A stretch of 64,000 nucleotides of DNA from Diphasiastrum complanatum (GCA_029204225.1 CM055096.1:35958611-36022610), one strand, 5' to 3'. Positions 1 through 11,776 are shown, counted from the stretch's first letter. The notes: a model not told the origin generated them from the letters alone. Made by a program: numbers and translations.

Positions 1-439
1 ACAATGTACAGAGTTGCTTTTATCCAAAATAGAAATCAATAAGATGACTTGAAAGTACATCTAATTGGAAATTTTTCTCTCTAAGCCAATTTTTGATACA
101 AAAGCCAAATTTTGTTGGTTTGTTCATAGAGTAAAGAAGCAGTGTTAAAAGAAGTTTTTAGCCTAATGAAACAAAAAAAAAAAGAATATGCTTTTGAGCT
201 TTGGTTTTATAACATCCAAGAATGCATGTCCTATTAAAAAAATATCTTGAAAAAATGTCCTTCACAAACAAACACCAAATGGGCCAAATAAATGATTGTT
301 TTGAGATAAAAGAGTTAAATAAAAGTACGAAGTTTTTTTCTAAACAATGCAATGCCAGGAGATTTTGGCTGGGCATGCTACCACCTTTAGCCAGCCTCCT
401 GATGAAGTATATGGACTAGGTATTCTTCATGCGCAGGTG
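1..439. other. intergenic, no gene seen
   Basis: AT-rich sequence with short open frames on both strands that look like chance. It lies upstream of the NPF gene. I see no domain, RNA gene or repeat in it. Confidence 0.6.
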
Positions 440-488
440 GGCTACCTTGTTGTAGCACTTGCGGCTAGGAGTGCTACAACATGTAGCC
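440..488. repeat. near-perfect inverted repeat (hairpin)
   Basis: The arms at 440-458 and 471-488 are complementary over about 18 bp with one bulge and one mismatch (GGCTAC...GTAGCAC against GTGCTAC...GTAGCC), around a 12-nt loop. It sits about 290 bp upstream of the NPF start codon. It could be a remnant of a small inverted-repeat transposon or a structured transcript element; nothing here decides between them. Confidence 0.6.
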
Positions 489-613
489 TACCGTTGGATG
501 ACAAATATCAGACATAGCAGGTCCAGATCTACGGTGGAAATTAACGATGATTTAAAATGTGACTTTCGTAGTCAACCGGATGATGCCATGTGTCCTATAT
601 CACTCTCACACCT

Positions 614-669
614 AATTCACACTTAAGTACATATAATTCAGTGATTCACACTTAGTACATATAATTCAC
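614..669 (+). repeat. two-copy tandem repeat in the NPF upstream region
   Basis: A unit of about 28 bp beginning ATTCACACTTA and containing GTACATATAATTCA occurs twice in a row, 105-160 bp before the NPF start codon. It may duplicate a promoter element or simply be a slippage product. No classical TATA box stands out beside it. Confidence 0.6.
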
Positions 670-773
670 TTGGCCGGAGAGGGAGAGGGATATGAAGGCT
701 ATACGTTCGTTGTTTTGTAAAGGAAAGTGCCAAAGATCTTCAATCACTTGACGTGCGAGCAAATCACCTGATA

Positions 774-3217
774 ATGACAACACATGGAATTGATCAGGAG
801 GATGCAGCAGTGATGGAGACAACCGGTGAATTAGATGGCATATCACTCGATATATCAGCAGCAAACCCCATATTAATAAATCAGAACACCCAAACCAGAA
901 AATATCGAGCGTGCATGTCGCTTCTGGGTACGTAACGCTGTCTGTTCAACAACTAAGTGTCATTGTTTCCTTTTGCTAGCAACAGCACTTAACAGATCTT
1001 TGCAATCCTTCTACAGGAGTTACAATAGTCGAGAAAATGGTGTACTATGCAATCTTCGGGAATCTTGTAACGTTCCTTTCCCAGGTTTTGCATTTGGATG
1101 CCGCTTCTTCAGTCAAGAATGTAAACACTCTTGTCGGCGTCTGCACTGTTGCAGCACTTGTAGGAGCCTACATTTCAGATGCGCATCTGGGTCGATACTG
1201 GACGATCGTGACTTTCTTTACAGTCTACTCACTGGTAAGAGAGGAACTTGAATATATGCAGGAGTCTAAATTTTCTGCTACTGATTCATTTGTTCTATTT
1301 AATTACACAGATTGAATGCTTAATCGTTGCCGCAGGGACTAATTTCTCTGACAATATTCACTTCACACCCGTCTCTTAGGCCGATTCCATGCTCACTAGG
1401 AAGTCCGGACTGCAGAAGGCCTACAAAATGGCAATTTGGTTTTTTTGTGTTCTCTGTGTCTCTGATTGTGATAGGGACGAGCGCTAACCCATGCTACTTA
1501 GCTTTTGGTGGAGATCAGTTTAATGATGATGGTGATGCGGAGGAGAGGAAGCAGAAAGCCTCGTACTTCAACTGGTTATTTTTTGGTATATGCTTCGGCG
1601 CCTTCCTCGCTTGCACGTTAGTAGTGTATATCGAAGAGAACGTAAGCTGGAAGTGGGCATTTGCAATCCTCACTTTCTGTATGCTGATGGCGTTGTTTGC
1701 GGTCGTCGTTAATTCCTCCAACTATCGTGAAAGACCACCAAATGGCAGCCCTTTTACCCGGTTGGCGCAGGTGCTGGTAGCGGCTGCTTGCAATTGCAAA
1801 GCCAAACTACCATCAGACCACCAGGATTTGTATGAGGCTCCAGAGATCATGAACGAGAAAGCTACGAGATCGAAGCTGCTGCACACCAGCGACTTCGGGT
1901 AAAAGACTGTTTCCTAATCACCTCCCAAGGGTTGTCTCATGACTTACTGGAAACGTAGCAATCTAAGAAGAGTTGCATCGCGTTTGTATGCGCAGCTTTC
2001 AATTAGTTTTCAGCGTTATGTGATTTAAAACAAAGGCATCATCGTAGTTAACACATTACTGTTCGTTGAATGAGCCCGAAATCACAGGAAAGAAATAATG
2101 AATTCTTTGTAAAACTAAGAAGATACACGCTTTTGACTCTTGACGAAAATGTCCACCTGTCCCCTTGGAAACAAATGAAATATCAGCAGATTTCCACCGT
2201 GTTTCGGTGTTGTTATGTTCTACTTTCCTCAAAACTGTGTCGATTATGGTGCCTAGTTTCACAGCTCTGAGGTATTGCGACCACATGTTTTGTAGGTTCT
2301 TGGACAAAGCAGCCGTATGTCATGACACGTCTGAGAACGCGTCGCGGAGAAGTGCATGGAGGCTATGCACCGTCACTGACGTAGAGGAAGTGAAGCTGCT
2401 TGTGCGTATCATGCCCATATGGATAACATGCCTCGCGTTCGGGATCTGCTTCGCTCAATCGTCGACGTTTTTCATCAAACAAGGTAGCAAGATGGACACA
2501 CACCTGGGTTCACTCCGCATTCCTTCGGCTTCGCAGCAAAGCTTTGCAGTGCTCTTGAGCGTCATGTTTATGCCCATATATGACAGGATCTTGGTTCCAT
2601 TTGCGCGTCGCTTCACCGGAAATATGAGAGGAATCACAATATTGCAGCGGATTGGCACTGGTTTGGTTTTGGGAACTCTTGCCATGGTTGCTGCAGCCTT
2701 GGCCGAGAAGAAGCGCCTGAGCATCGTGAGAGATCTCAATCAGCTGGACAATTCCGGGGCCACCACTCCTATCACTTTCTTCTGGGTAATACCGCAGAAT
2801 GCTATAATGGGGATAGCCTTCGACTTCACTCTTGCTGGGCTTCAGGAGTTTTTCTATGATCAGTTGCCAGACAGCATGAGGAGCGTGGGCATTGCGCTTT
2901 ACTTGTCAGTGCTTGGCGTGGGAAGCTTTCTTAGTAACATAATTATCGTTTTAGTTGTGAGTATAACTGGTAGTGGATCAGACCATCAAAACAGCTGGAT
3001 CGTGGACAATCTCAACAGAGCTCGTCTAGACAAATACTACTGGACATTAGCCATCGCCAGCGCTATAAATTTTTGCATTTATGTCGCAGTTGCTAATTGG
3101 TACACCTACAAGCAATTACCACGGCATCATTATACCAAGAAGCATCAACATCATCAACCACTAATGTTGCAGGCTGAAGAAGTTAGAACCTCGATAGTAT
3201 ATCAACCAACTACTTGA
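774..3217 (+). CDS. NPF (NRT1/PTR) family proton-coupled transporter
   Basis: Likely plasma- or vacuolar-membrane transporter of the NPF family, whose members move nitrate, peptides, hormones or glucosinolates; the substrate cannot be read here. Exons inferred from GT-AG sites: 774-927, 1017-1234, 1336-1898 and 2296-3217. Phases agree (1, 0, 2) and give 618 residues, a normal NPF length. Family marks: the TM1 region ending VEKMVYYAIFGNLVTFL, AYISDAHLGRYWTI, FGGDQFNDD at about 181-189, and FFxWVIPQN...FDFTLAGLQEFFYDQ. The ATG at 774 is the first in frame; only GTG lies just upstream. The TM1 ExxE[R/K] motif reads T54-I-V-E57-K58, so the first glutamate is replaced. The tail is His/Lys-rich. 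No disabling mutation is seen. The exact start and the first intron are the least certain parts. Confidence 0.9.
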
Positions 3218-3478
3218 TGTCAACTTAAATGGGTCAACTTTGCAACAGCATAAAATCCAATCTCCCCTTGAAAACCAGCAAATTAGATTTAGGTCATGTG
3301 CATGGCAAATTCTAATAGGAAAGTAATGCAAGGCGAAGGAACCGTGGGGAAATGTTTAGAAAATGTGGCATTTCCAAGCTTGAGTTAGAACAAATATCGT
3401 ATTCATGCCTTCTTTTTTATGCATTTAAAAAAAATGTGTTTGATGTAGCGATTTTGCTTTTTGTTTTTGTTGTTTTCA

Positions 3479-4075
3479 GGATCCTAAGCAAGCGACTACA
3501 GATCACAGATCATGACAGAATCAATCAAGAAGATGACGCGAACGATGAGGTGGAGAAGAGAATGACTGTATTTTCTGTTTTACCTTTTCCAGTGAGTCGT
3601 TCTGTGTCTCGCTCGTTGGCGGCCTGACGCTCAACCCAGTCGTTGTGTTCTGCTCGTTGGCAGACTTTCATGCACAACTCTACTCTCTTCTATTCTTTTC
3701 GTTCTCTCTATCATCCTCACTCGTCCTATCTTTCGTGTTAATCAAAATGCGTATTTATCTCCACTGTGTGGAGTTTACAAGATAGTTTATCAGAGAATTA
3801 GAAGACAAGTTAATGCTAATCAACTAGTAGTTATTCTCTGTTATCGCTGTCTCTTTCAGCTGAGCATAAAGTACAATACACCATGCTCATTGAGCTGCCA
3901 GTTGGCGGCGCGAATTGTTTTCTTTCGTTTCGTGTCTTTGCTAGTGTGTTTCGTCACTTGGTCGTCGGGCCGAATCTCAAATACTTTTCTTTCGGTCTTT
4001 GGGGTATGTTCGCCCTTCGCTTCGTTTCGCTTCGTCACCTTCGCGACAAAGTTGCAGGAGCTCACAATTTCTGAC
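3479..4075 (-). mobile_element. copia 3' LTR (minus-strand element)
   Basis: LTR of the copia element whose RNase H and RT lie just to the right. On the minus strand it begins TGTCAGAAATTG at 4075, right after a polypurine tract (TTCAAGAGGGAG, about 4076-4087). The segment CGTTGGCAGACTTTCATGCA matches, in inverse orientation, the LTR at about 25550-26201, so the two elements belong to one family. The outer end near 3479 is where similarity fades; a terminal TG/CA is not recognisable, so the LTR may be truncated. Confidence 0.7.
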
Positions 4076-4106
4076 ACTCCCTCTTGAACCTTGCAACTTT
4101 GTATAT

Positions 4107-5575
4107 TTAATCCCTTTGTCTTGCGAAGAGTGGTTTGTCGAGCGGCTTCATGAGCAAATCTACAATCATGTCTTCAGATTTTATGTACTGAACCTTGAGC
4201 TCTCCTTTCAAGATCAAGTCTCGAATATGATGGTACTTCAGATGTATATGTTTTGTCTTTGAATGGAAAACAGGATCCTGGGACAGATATATGGCACTTT
4301 GAGAATCCATCATTATCGTGCATGGTTCTCTTTGTGATTTGCCAACTGCTTCCAACATCATCCACAACCATACTACCTCGTTCGCCATCATTGAAACTGT
4401 GACATATTCAGCTTTGCATGAGGATTGAGCCACCAAGGTTTTTTTCTTGCATATCCAGCTGATTGCTGCTCCACACGCAATCGAACATCCTCCTGTCACA
4501 GACTTGTTGTCGTCTTTGCAGCTCACCCAACTTGCATCACTATGGTGTTGCATCTCGAATCCTTTGTCTTGTTTGTCTGCTTTGTACATTAATCCCATAT
4601 TTTGGATACCCTTCAGATATTGCAGAATTCGCTTCGCCATTAGCCAATGTGCCATGCCAGGATTCTAAGAGAATTGGCTTAAAGCATAGACAAAGAAGGC
4701 CAAATCGAGTCTAGTATAGATTGTGAGGTACATCAGACTACCGATCAGGTTTTGGTAGGGTATACCTTCCATTTTTTGTCTCTCCTCATCCGTATTCGGG
4801 CAATCATGTTTCGTTAGTCTCGTTCCAACTATCATTGGTGTGGCTTTTTCTTTGCAGTCCATCATTCGGTACTGCTTCAGCACTTTTCGGGTGTACTCTG
4901 ACTGACTCAGATGCATTTCCAATCCAAGGCATTTTGTTGTTTCTCCTAGATCTGTGTTTTCATAACTCTTAGAAATTTGACTCTTCGTTTCCATGATTAG
5001 CATCAAGGAATTTTCTATCATTAGGGAGTCATCTACAAATATAGTCAAAATCACAAAACTTCTTCCTACTTCTTTTATATAAACATTACAGTCTAGTTGT
5101 GTAGGAATGTAATCTAGAGACTTCAGAAGACTATTGATCTTCTTATACCAAGATTGTGATGTCTGCTTTAGACCATAAATGCATCGTTGCAACCGACAAA
5201 CATATTGTCGATTGTCAGGGTCTTCGAATCCTTCAGGCTGCTTCATGAAAATTTCTTCCTCTAGGTCTCCGTGGAGAAAGGCTGTCTTTTAATCAATCTG
5301 GTGAATTTCCAGATTGTATTGAGTTGTGTATGCAAGGAGCAGTCAAATGTTTGTCATTTTCAATCTTGGAGAATACGTATCAAGGTAATCGACGCTGTAC
5401 CTTTGTGTGTAGCCTTTCGTGACAAGCCTTGCTTTGTATCATTTGACAGTGCCATCTGATTTGATTTTTCTTTTGTAGACCCATTTGCAATCGAAGATCT
5501 TTTTATTTTCGGGTAGTGGCTCTAGTGTCCATGCCTGGTTTTGCCTCATTGATTCAATTTCTTCTGACATTGCCT
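4107..5575 (-). pseudogene. copia RT-RNase H remnant
   Basis: Minus-strand Ty1/copia polymerase. From about 5560 down to 4665 it encodes reverse transcriptase: KTAFLHGDLEEEIF, the CRLQRCIYGLKQ block and a catalytic FVDD box (usually YVDD). From 4655 down to 4107 it encodes RNase H, with HSDASWVSCKDDNKSVTGG, TMMDSQSAIYLSQDPVFHSK and a C-terminal DLLMKPL. Frame breaks and in-frame stops separate the blocks, for example the stop just before KTAFLHG and the shift near 4660. Gag, protease and integrase are absent because the element stops abruptly at about 5576, where a plus-strand copia piece begins. Not functional. Confidence 0.85.
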
Positions 5576-5576
5576 A

Positions 5577-6330
5577 CTTCTTGATCAAGGATCCAATTGA
5601 GAAGAAGATTATTGGAACGAAAGACATGGTTGCTGACATTTTTACAAAAGCCCTAGACAAAGGACTTTTTGAGAGACAGAGGAGCAGTCTTGGAGTCGTC
5701 AAGCTATCATGCTTTGAAAGGGAGCTGAAGAAACAAAATGTTTCTATTACCAAAGCTTTGCTAGCTTTTAGCCTTCACTCTGACGAAAATGTTCGCGAAC
5801 GCGAAAGTCAAAAGGCACGAAGCAAAAATGTTCGCGAACACCCTGACGAAAAGGCACGAACACGAAAAATTTGCAAGAGAGAATTTTTTCGTGGTACAAC
5901 AGGAGAAAGTCAGACGACGAGAAAGTCAAATGACTTGAAGCGACACGAAAATCATCCCGACACCTTTTTCTGCCCTCACACTCCAAAAAAAAAGGACCAG
6001 CAAGATCATGCAAGTACCCAGAAGTACCGATATCTGATCTGATAGCATGACGTCAGCAGATACACTCTAGGTCATGGCTAATCTGCCACTCTTGTAATTC
6101 GTGATTAGCTGTAGATGTTTAATCACTCTAATCTAAAAGTTACATGAAGCGACTATATACTTTCTGGATGATACTTGATACATACAGATGAAGAAGTCTA
6201 ATGCTAGTAAGCAAGAAGACGAAAATACAAAATACGAGTCCGCCTACGGCGAGACAATTTTCTGCATAGGATCTGTAGATCCACAAGTCTGCTAGTAAGC
6301 GAGACATTACTCGTGGAAGAACTGTATTTC
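5577..6330 (+). mobile_element. copia 3' end: RNase H tail and probable LTR
   Basis: A plus-strand frame from about 5577 encodes the extreme C-terminus of copia RNase H (KKIIGTKDMVADIFTKALDK, then RSSLGVV). The following 5740-6330 is probably its 3' region or LTR. It contains a diverged duplication built on ACGAAAATGTTCGCGAAC and GGCACGAA. No clean polypurine tract or TG...CA limits can be seen, so the right edge is approximate. This piece is a different subfamily from the minus-strand element it abuts. Confidence 0.6.
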
Positions 6331-7440
6331 TCTCATGCCAACACACTGCGTGGATCTGCATGCAGTGCTTGAAGAATCAGAAAAATCAATATCATCATGT
6401 CTTTTTATCAATATAGAAAATTGCATTCCAATATTACAATATAGACACAACCTGATTGTAAGAATCTATGTTGATATCAACCTCATAAACGGGTTGTTTA
6501 CATGTAAAATGATTGTATCTTTTTTTTTTTTATGTATCTCTATTTATAAATGGATCTCTATTCAGTAAATTTTTCTATATTTTCAGCATCAGTATTAGGA
6601 ACTAATAAGGGAACAGTTCCCTCTTGTCTTAAAAGGCATAGAAGTCCTTCTTGAAACAAACTATGCACATCTGAAAGCGTCCCTTTGCTATACACACTGC
6701 ATATATTGAACAAAAATTAGTAATATTATGACAAAAAATTTATTTAAGCTATGATGATAGATTTCAACTAAAAAAAAATACATGCATATTAGAGATAAAT
6801 TGAATATACCTTGAGAGATTTAATGGTTATCTCTCCAATTTAGGTTGCCGTTGTCGGTATTTCCCAAATGACATCATGAAGTAGAGAATCAAATTTTCTA
6901 TATGTATTAGCAGCTGAGTTTATTTTTACACATAAAAAATTTGATACTTTCTCCTTATTTATCTTTACAGAAAGAATGTTCAAGCTCCAATGCTGACTGC
7001 AACAATCACAATACAAATATCGATAAATCCTTATTTATTAAAGCAATGCCGACTGCAACAATCCAAATTAAAGCAACAAAAACAAACAAGCAATCCTTAC
7101 TTATTCTCATATGGAATCAAATAAAATTTCGCCACTAGACTGCATTTGATGAAGGATACAACCATATCAAAATCGGCTTCTTTTGCCTTAATCGCTCCCA
7201 TAAAAAATGGACTAACCACAAAAACTACTCCATGAGAATCGAAACTAATACTATGCTGCAAAAAACATCCTCCGGCTTCTACTATTACATCTGTAATCTC
7301 TGATGTTTTATCTTTCAGCTCGGCACAAAATTTGGGACCTAATCTAAAGCTTCTATGTGAATCTAGAAAAAAAAAATCAAAATAATTGCCGAGAAGATCA
7401 ATTTTATTAGCTATGTAAAATAAACTTGCGTAGGATCATA
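6331..7440. other. AT-rich intergenic region
   Basis: No gene is recognised. There is a short direct repeat around GACTGCAACAATC (near 6995 and 7050) and several poly-A/T runs. Short open frames look like chance. Confidence 0.6.
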
Positions 7441-8130
7441 TGGAATTCTAACAAAAAGATTATGTACAAGAGTAGAAAGAGAAGTAGATACGAATAACAC
7501 GAGGAGGAGAGGGTGATTCTCGGTTTGAGTCAGATTCTCTGGCATCTGATTCAGAGCTCAAGACGATGCGGGGTCTCTTGGCAGGGATAACTCTAGGAGG
7601 AAGGGAAGTAGCTGGCCTTCGAGATCCAGCTTTCTTGGGGACAGACTAATTCGTTTTCCTCCTAGAGGTAGTTGGCAAGTTTGTTCTATCCAAAGGCAGG
7701 TCTCTAGAGGTGTTGGCGTTATCCACATGCAGACCTAAATAATGGTCCCAAAGTCTTCTGAGAATGATGAAATCTTTTGGCATGATGGTGACACGCTTAC
7801 CATGCACGGGCAAAAGACAGGTATCCTCAAAAAACTTGGCAGAAAGTCTTCTACAGCATCCTGTAAGACCTGCATGGCTGTCACGGCAAAACGAACATTT
7901 AGACCAAGTGACAGAGTGACATTCCTGACAGAGCGGCTGAAAGGAGCTCTAGGGATCAACAGTTCGGTTGATCTTTGGAGTTTTCTAATCTCCCTCAGCT
8001 AGACCTACTTTCTGCCACATCTACGGCCAGTTGTTGGGGGAACACGGGCATGGGATGGTTGTACAATGGTTATGGCATGGGATGGCTGTACAATGGTTAT
8101 GGCATGGGCAGTGAATTTGGTCCTAGCCAT
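7441..8130 (-). pseudogene. intronless histone H3-like pseudogene, possibly CENH3-type, with C-terminal extension
   Basis: Read on the minus strand from the ATG at 8130, one frame gives the H3 start MARTK-x-TA, a short tail containing a 9-residue unit (ITIVQPSHA) twice, then from 7995 REIRKLQRSTELL, IPRAPFSR, VRF, TAMQVLQDAVEDFL. After a one-base shift at the A6 run 7829-7834 it continues FEDT, GKRVTIMPKDF and LRR. Spacing of helix 1, loop 1 and helix 2 equals canonical H3. The LLIPRAPF block recalls centromeric H3, although loop 1 is not lengthened. Two TAG codons sit just before REIRK. After the fold the frame runs on for about 30 residues, reaches TAG, then stays open for a Ser/Arg/Pro-rich, AKRPRI-containing tail to about 7450. 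H3 would package nucleosomes; this copy is broken. Lack of introns suggests a retrocopy or an H3.1-like origin. The frameshift could also be a homopolymer sequencing error. Confidence 0.8.
8047..8108 (-). repeat. 27-bp tandem duplication in the H3-like tail
   Basis: A 27-bp unit (GGCATGGGATGG...AATGGTTAT on the plus strand) occurs at 8047-8073 and 8074-8100, with eight more bases following. The unit is a multiple of three and repeats nine residues in frame in the N-terminal tail of the H3-like pseudogene. Confidence 0.85.
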
Positions 8131-8465
8131 CATTCTTAGAATCAAAAAAAATAAATTAGAAAAAAAAAGTTTGAACCCAAGCACAGGGAATGAAAAGAAA
8201 AAAATTTGTGATCAAAAGACGCTTGAGGTCGATACCAGAACTGAATATCGATTTCAAGTGCAAGATAGATAGAGAATATGTGCAGAAAAGAGATCTGTGC
8301 TCAAAAGCAATATTGGAATTACAACGGTATCGGTCTCGAGCGCACGGTGAAAAAGTGGAGTATTTTGCAAAAAGAGAGCGCCCTTGAGAGCGATATTTGG
8401 AGCGAAAACCAAAAATTTTGCAAAAAAAATGAATATTCTGAGGGTGTATATATAGGAAATTTTTG

Positions 8466-8724
8466 CACGTGTGAAGAAAATGGCTGATGACATGTGTCGG
8501 CATCTTATTGGTCCACGTGGAATGTTCGTACTGACAATGATGACTCGATTATGAGGCCACGTGGGTCGGGACATGAGCACAAATCATATTTGGACACGTG
8601 TCATTCTACACGTGATAGATGTCAGATCAATCATTGTCTATACGGCAGAATATTAATGACGAATCATGCGTTGACACGTGTTCTTCTGGAACTCCTCCAC
8701 ACGTGCAAATTTTTTTTATAAATA
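8466..8724 (+). promoter_or_regulatory. seven-G-box cluster upstream of a TATA box
   Basis: CACGTG occurs at 8466, 8514, 8558, 8595, 8609, 8675 and 8700, and TATAAATA at 8717-8724. CACGTG is the G-box core bound by plant bZIP and bHLH factors; seven in 240 bp is far above chance (about 0.06 expected). A plausible target is the exon-like frame starting at 9021. It could also be the U3 region of an unrecognised LTR, since similar motifs occur in LTRs elsewhere in this window. Confidence 0.6.
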
Positions 8725-9535
8725 GGTCATTTCCAACGCGGATTTTCACGCAAATTTTCAATTTCTTAGCCGAATATCGATTTCAAGCGCGTCCTTTCCA
8801 CTGTTAACGCTCTGTTGACTTACTTGCGCTTGGAACCAATACTGCCTAATCTGGTATCCCATTCAAGCATGCCTTACATCTCATTTCTTTTCTGATCTTT
8901 GTACACGCGCTCGGATCCGAAACCATGTTTTCTTATATCTCTTTCGAGCGCACATTGTCTGACCTTCATTTTGCGCCTGAGAGCGATACTGTTAATTTTT
9001 CATCTGTATTTTTTGTTCAAAATGTCTAATTTTGATTCTAGTTTGTTTTCTTTTTTTCATGAATTTGGTATTAGTGATAATTTAGAGTATTTCAAATCTC
9101 TTTTTTCTTTTTTTATTTTTCCTTCTATTACTGAGGGTCTCGGTGTGGAAGCATTTTCAGATATTTATCTCAGATTTTTCTGCTCAGTACTCCCTTATTC
9201 AGATCTCAGAATAAGGACATGATTCATTAACAGGACCTAGTGGCACTTGGCAAGCATAGCTATAAAGCTAAGCTTGACAGAATGTTCACCAAGTTACATA
9301 ATGATTTCAAGTCTGTAGATGAGTGCCCAATTCACAATAAAAAAATGTAGATTTGTTGATTTTCAGGCAGCATTTGTTTGTTTTTTCTTTTGTTAAATAT
9401 TTATGACTTGGAAAGCTAGCCCTTCCACTTCTTTTTTGACATTATCGGATATATCGGATCTTCAAGTTTGATTTCACTGAAGCTGAGACTCTTTGCATTT
9501 TGAGCAAAGAGCTTGATGAATTTTTAAATATAATT

Positions 9536-9688
9536 TGTGAAAAGTTTTTACACTTGGTGTGTGTGTGCGGGCTAGAGATTGAGCCTAGGACCTCCCCCAT
9601 TCCGGTGGGGTGCTCTACCACTGAGCTACTCGTCCATTTTTGTTCCTAGAGTGTTGTGCAAGGGCTATAGCCTTGACACTTTCTAACA
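9536..9688 (-). repeat. LTR (3' on minus strand)
   Basis: On the minus strand it runs TGTTAGAAAGTG to CTTTTCACA and closely matches 11777-11929. It contains the palindrome GGCTATAGCC and a tRNA-like segment. Confidence 0.9.
9566..9637 (-). ncRNA. tRNA-like segment within LTR
   Basis: On the minus strand: a box A/D-arm of GTAGCTCAGTGGTAGAGC (9630-9613), an anticodon-like stem CCCCA...GGGG with loop CCGGAAT, and a T-arm CTAGG-CTCAATC-TCTAG (9589-9573). The acceptor ends do not pair, so this is not a working tRNA. It may act as an internal RNA polymerase III promoter. Confidence 0.75.
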
Positions 9689-11776
9689 CTCCCCCTCAAG
9701 GCATAGCCCTTTTTAGCTAGCGCCCGCCTAGACCACACCCACAACCATGTGAAACAAAACTTGTGATATGATTCTACAAATGTAATTTGTGCCTCTAAAG
9801 AGACTAGATTTGAACATATTCAATAATCTAGAAGCATCTACAAAAGATCTAGCTCACAAACCTAAGAATCAATCTTCACACTAATGACTAGTCACTTGGA
9901 AACTTTGCTTTGATCACTAAGACAAAAGCACACAATCTTTGAATCAAATCACAAAAGAAATCTGATCCAAACACTCCTATTGGACTCAACAAATACCAAT
10001 GACTCTTTCTTTTGAGAGTTGAAATGGATATGAAAAGATTTGACACCTAGATTTTCCTTTTCACTTGACTAGTTCTCTCAACACTTGAAATTCTTGAACA
10101 AAAGATGGGATTTGTTTCAAAACACATGAAAATCAAACTTAATCACTTGTTTTGGACTCACTCTTGACCCAAATAATCTCACTCTTGAGATTTAGAATGA
10201 ATTTGATTTGATTTGACAACAAACTATACCACCAATTTCCACAAAACATAGGATCTACACTAGATCCCTCAAACTTGACATGTACATTTGATTCAAACAC
10301 ATAAAATTAAGATCCAATCACCCCTTTTGGAATCGCCAAAAAATCTCACTCTTGAGATTTGGAATGGATTTTTAATAGTTTGATAACAACCTATGTCAAG
10401 AATTTTTCACCAAGCTTTAAAAATTAGACACATAGAGATTCAAAAAGATCCCAACCATGCATGAACACTCAAATATGGACTCCTCCTTGTTCTAGAAATC
10501 CAATGGGATCACAAATTGACCCTCACACTTTCACAAAGAAAGTTGAATATAACTAATTTGAGTTTCATACATACTATGTCAATTTTTGCTCAATAAATTG
10601 AATTCATTCACCTCTATTGGATTCCACCAATGACTCTATCTCTTAAGAGTTGGAATGAAATTCAAAATCAAAAGTTGTGATTCTTCTTTGTCACTAAGAT
10701 ATTGTGCTTCAAAGAGCTTATAATGCCACGTAGAAAGATTTGATCACCTAGGAGAAGACAAACTCTCCAATACCAACACAAAATGAGCTTCTAGATCTTG
10801 CCCTCTACCAAGGAAAGAACTCTTAGAAAATTGGATCTCTCTCTACACATTTGCCATAGACACCTTAATGACTCTTTTCAAACCTCACAATCACTCAAAC
10901 AAATTGATTAGGGTTGAACAATGTGACATGGATCTCAATCTCTTTTCTAGAACTCTCAATTGAAGCCAATCTATGTCAAATTCTACAAAAGATTTGCATA
11001 GATGCTATATATGCACTAGAAACTCTCAAAGGTTTCACTTGGAGGACAGATCCAAAGACGTTTTCTAGCAAATTGATGCTTCTAAACTTGAACCTGTCAC
11101 TCTTGAACAAATCTAGAGTCATGGTACAATGGATTTCATCCTCTCACCTTGTATATCACTCCTTAATCTATGATTTTTGGCAATTTTCTCTCTCAACTTT
11201 GACATGTACTCAAAAAATCAGAGAAACACATTCAATGCACCTGAATCAAGCTTCAAATCAAATTATTTGGATGATCTCATCCAAGAACAAATCATAGGAA
11301 TAGAATCTCTATAGAAAAAGCTTGAATTTGCACTAAAAATTTCTAAATTTGGGTGTATGAGTCAAATTGTGCATCAATTTGAATTTTCTCAACCAAAATA
11401 GGTTCAGTATGGCCCCACCCATGTGGAAGGTACACCTACAGCCTACAACAAGTTTTGGTACAAAAAAATTGAATCTAGCTATCAATTCAAAGTCTCTACC
11501 TCAAAATTAGCTAGTTTCCACAAACTTGCTTATTTGGGAGATTTAGCATCCAACTGAAACATAAGGCTCCAAAACTAGTATTGTACGTTCTAGCACGTGT
11601 GAAAAGTACCCCTGCAGCCCACAACAAGTTTTTGTCCATAAATTTTGAGTATACCTATCCTATCCAACTCGCCACATCAAAATTAGCTAGTTTCCAAAAA
11701 CTTGCTAATTTGGGCTTAGTTTTGGATCAACCCCATCAATTCTTCATAAATCCTCTTGTACTTGGCTCTAATACCA

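Noticed and set aside
3352-3627. Extra 3' exon of the NPF gene
   Set aside because: The NPF frame already ends at 3217 at normal family length, and 3479 onward is copia LTR.
8242-8790. Direct repeat GAATATCGATTTCAAG (8242 and 8770) as LTR ends
   Set aside because: Only short matches are shared; no TG...CA limits, primer site or TSD could be found.
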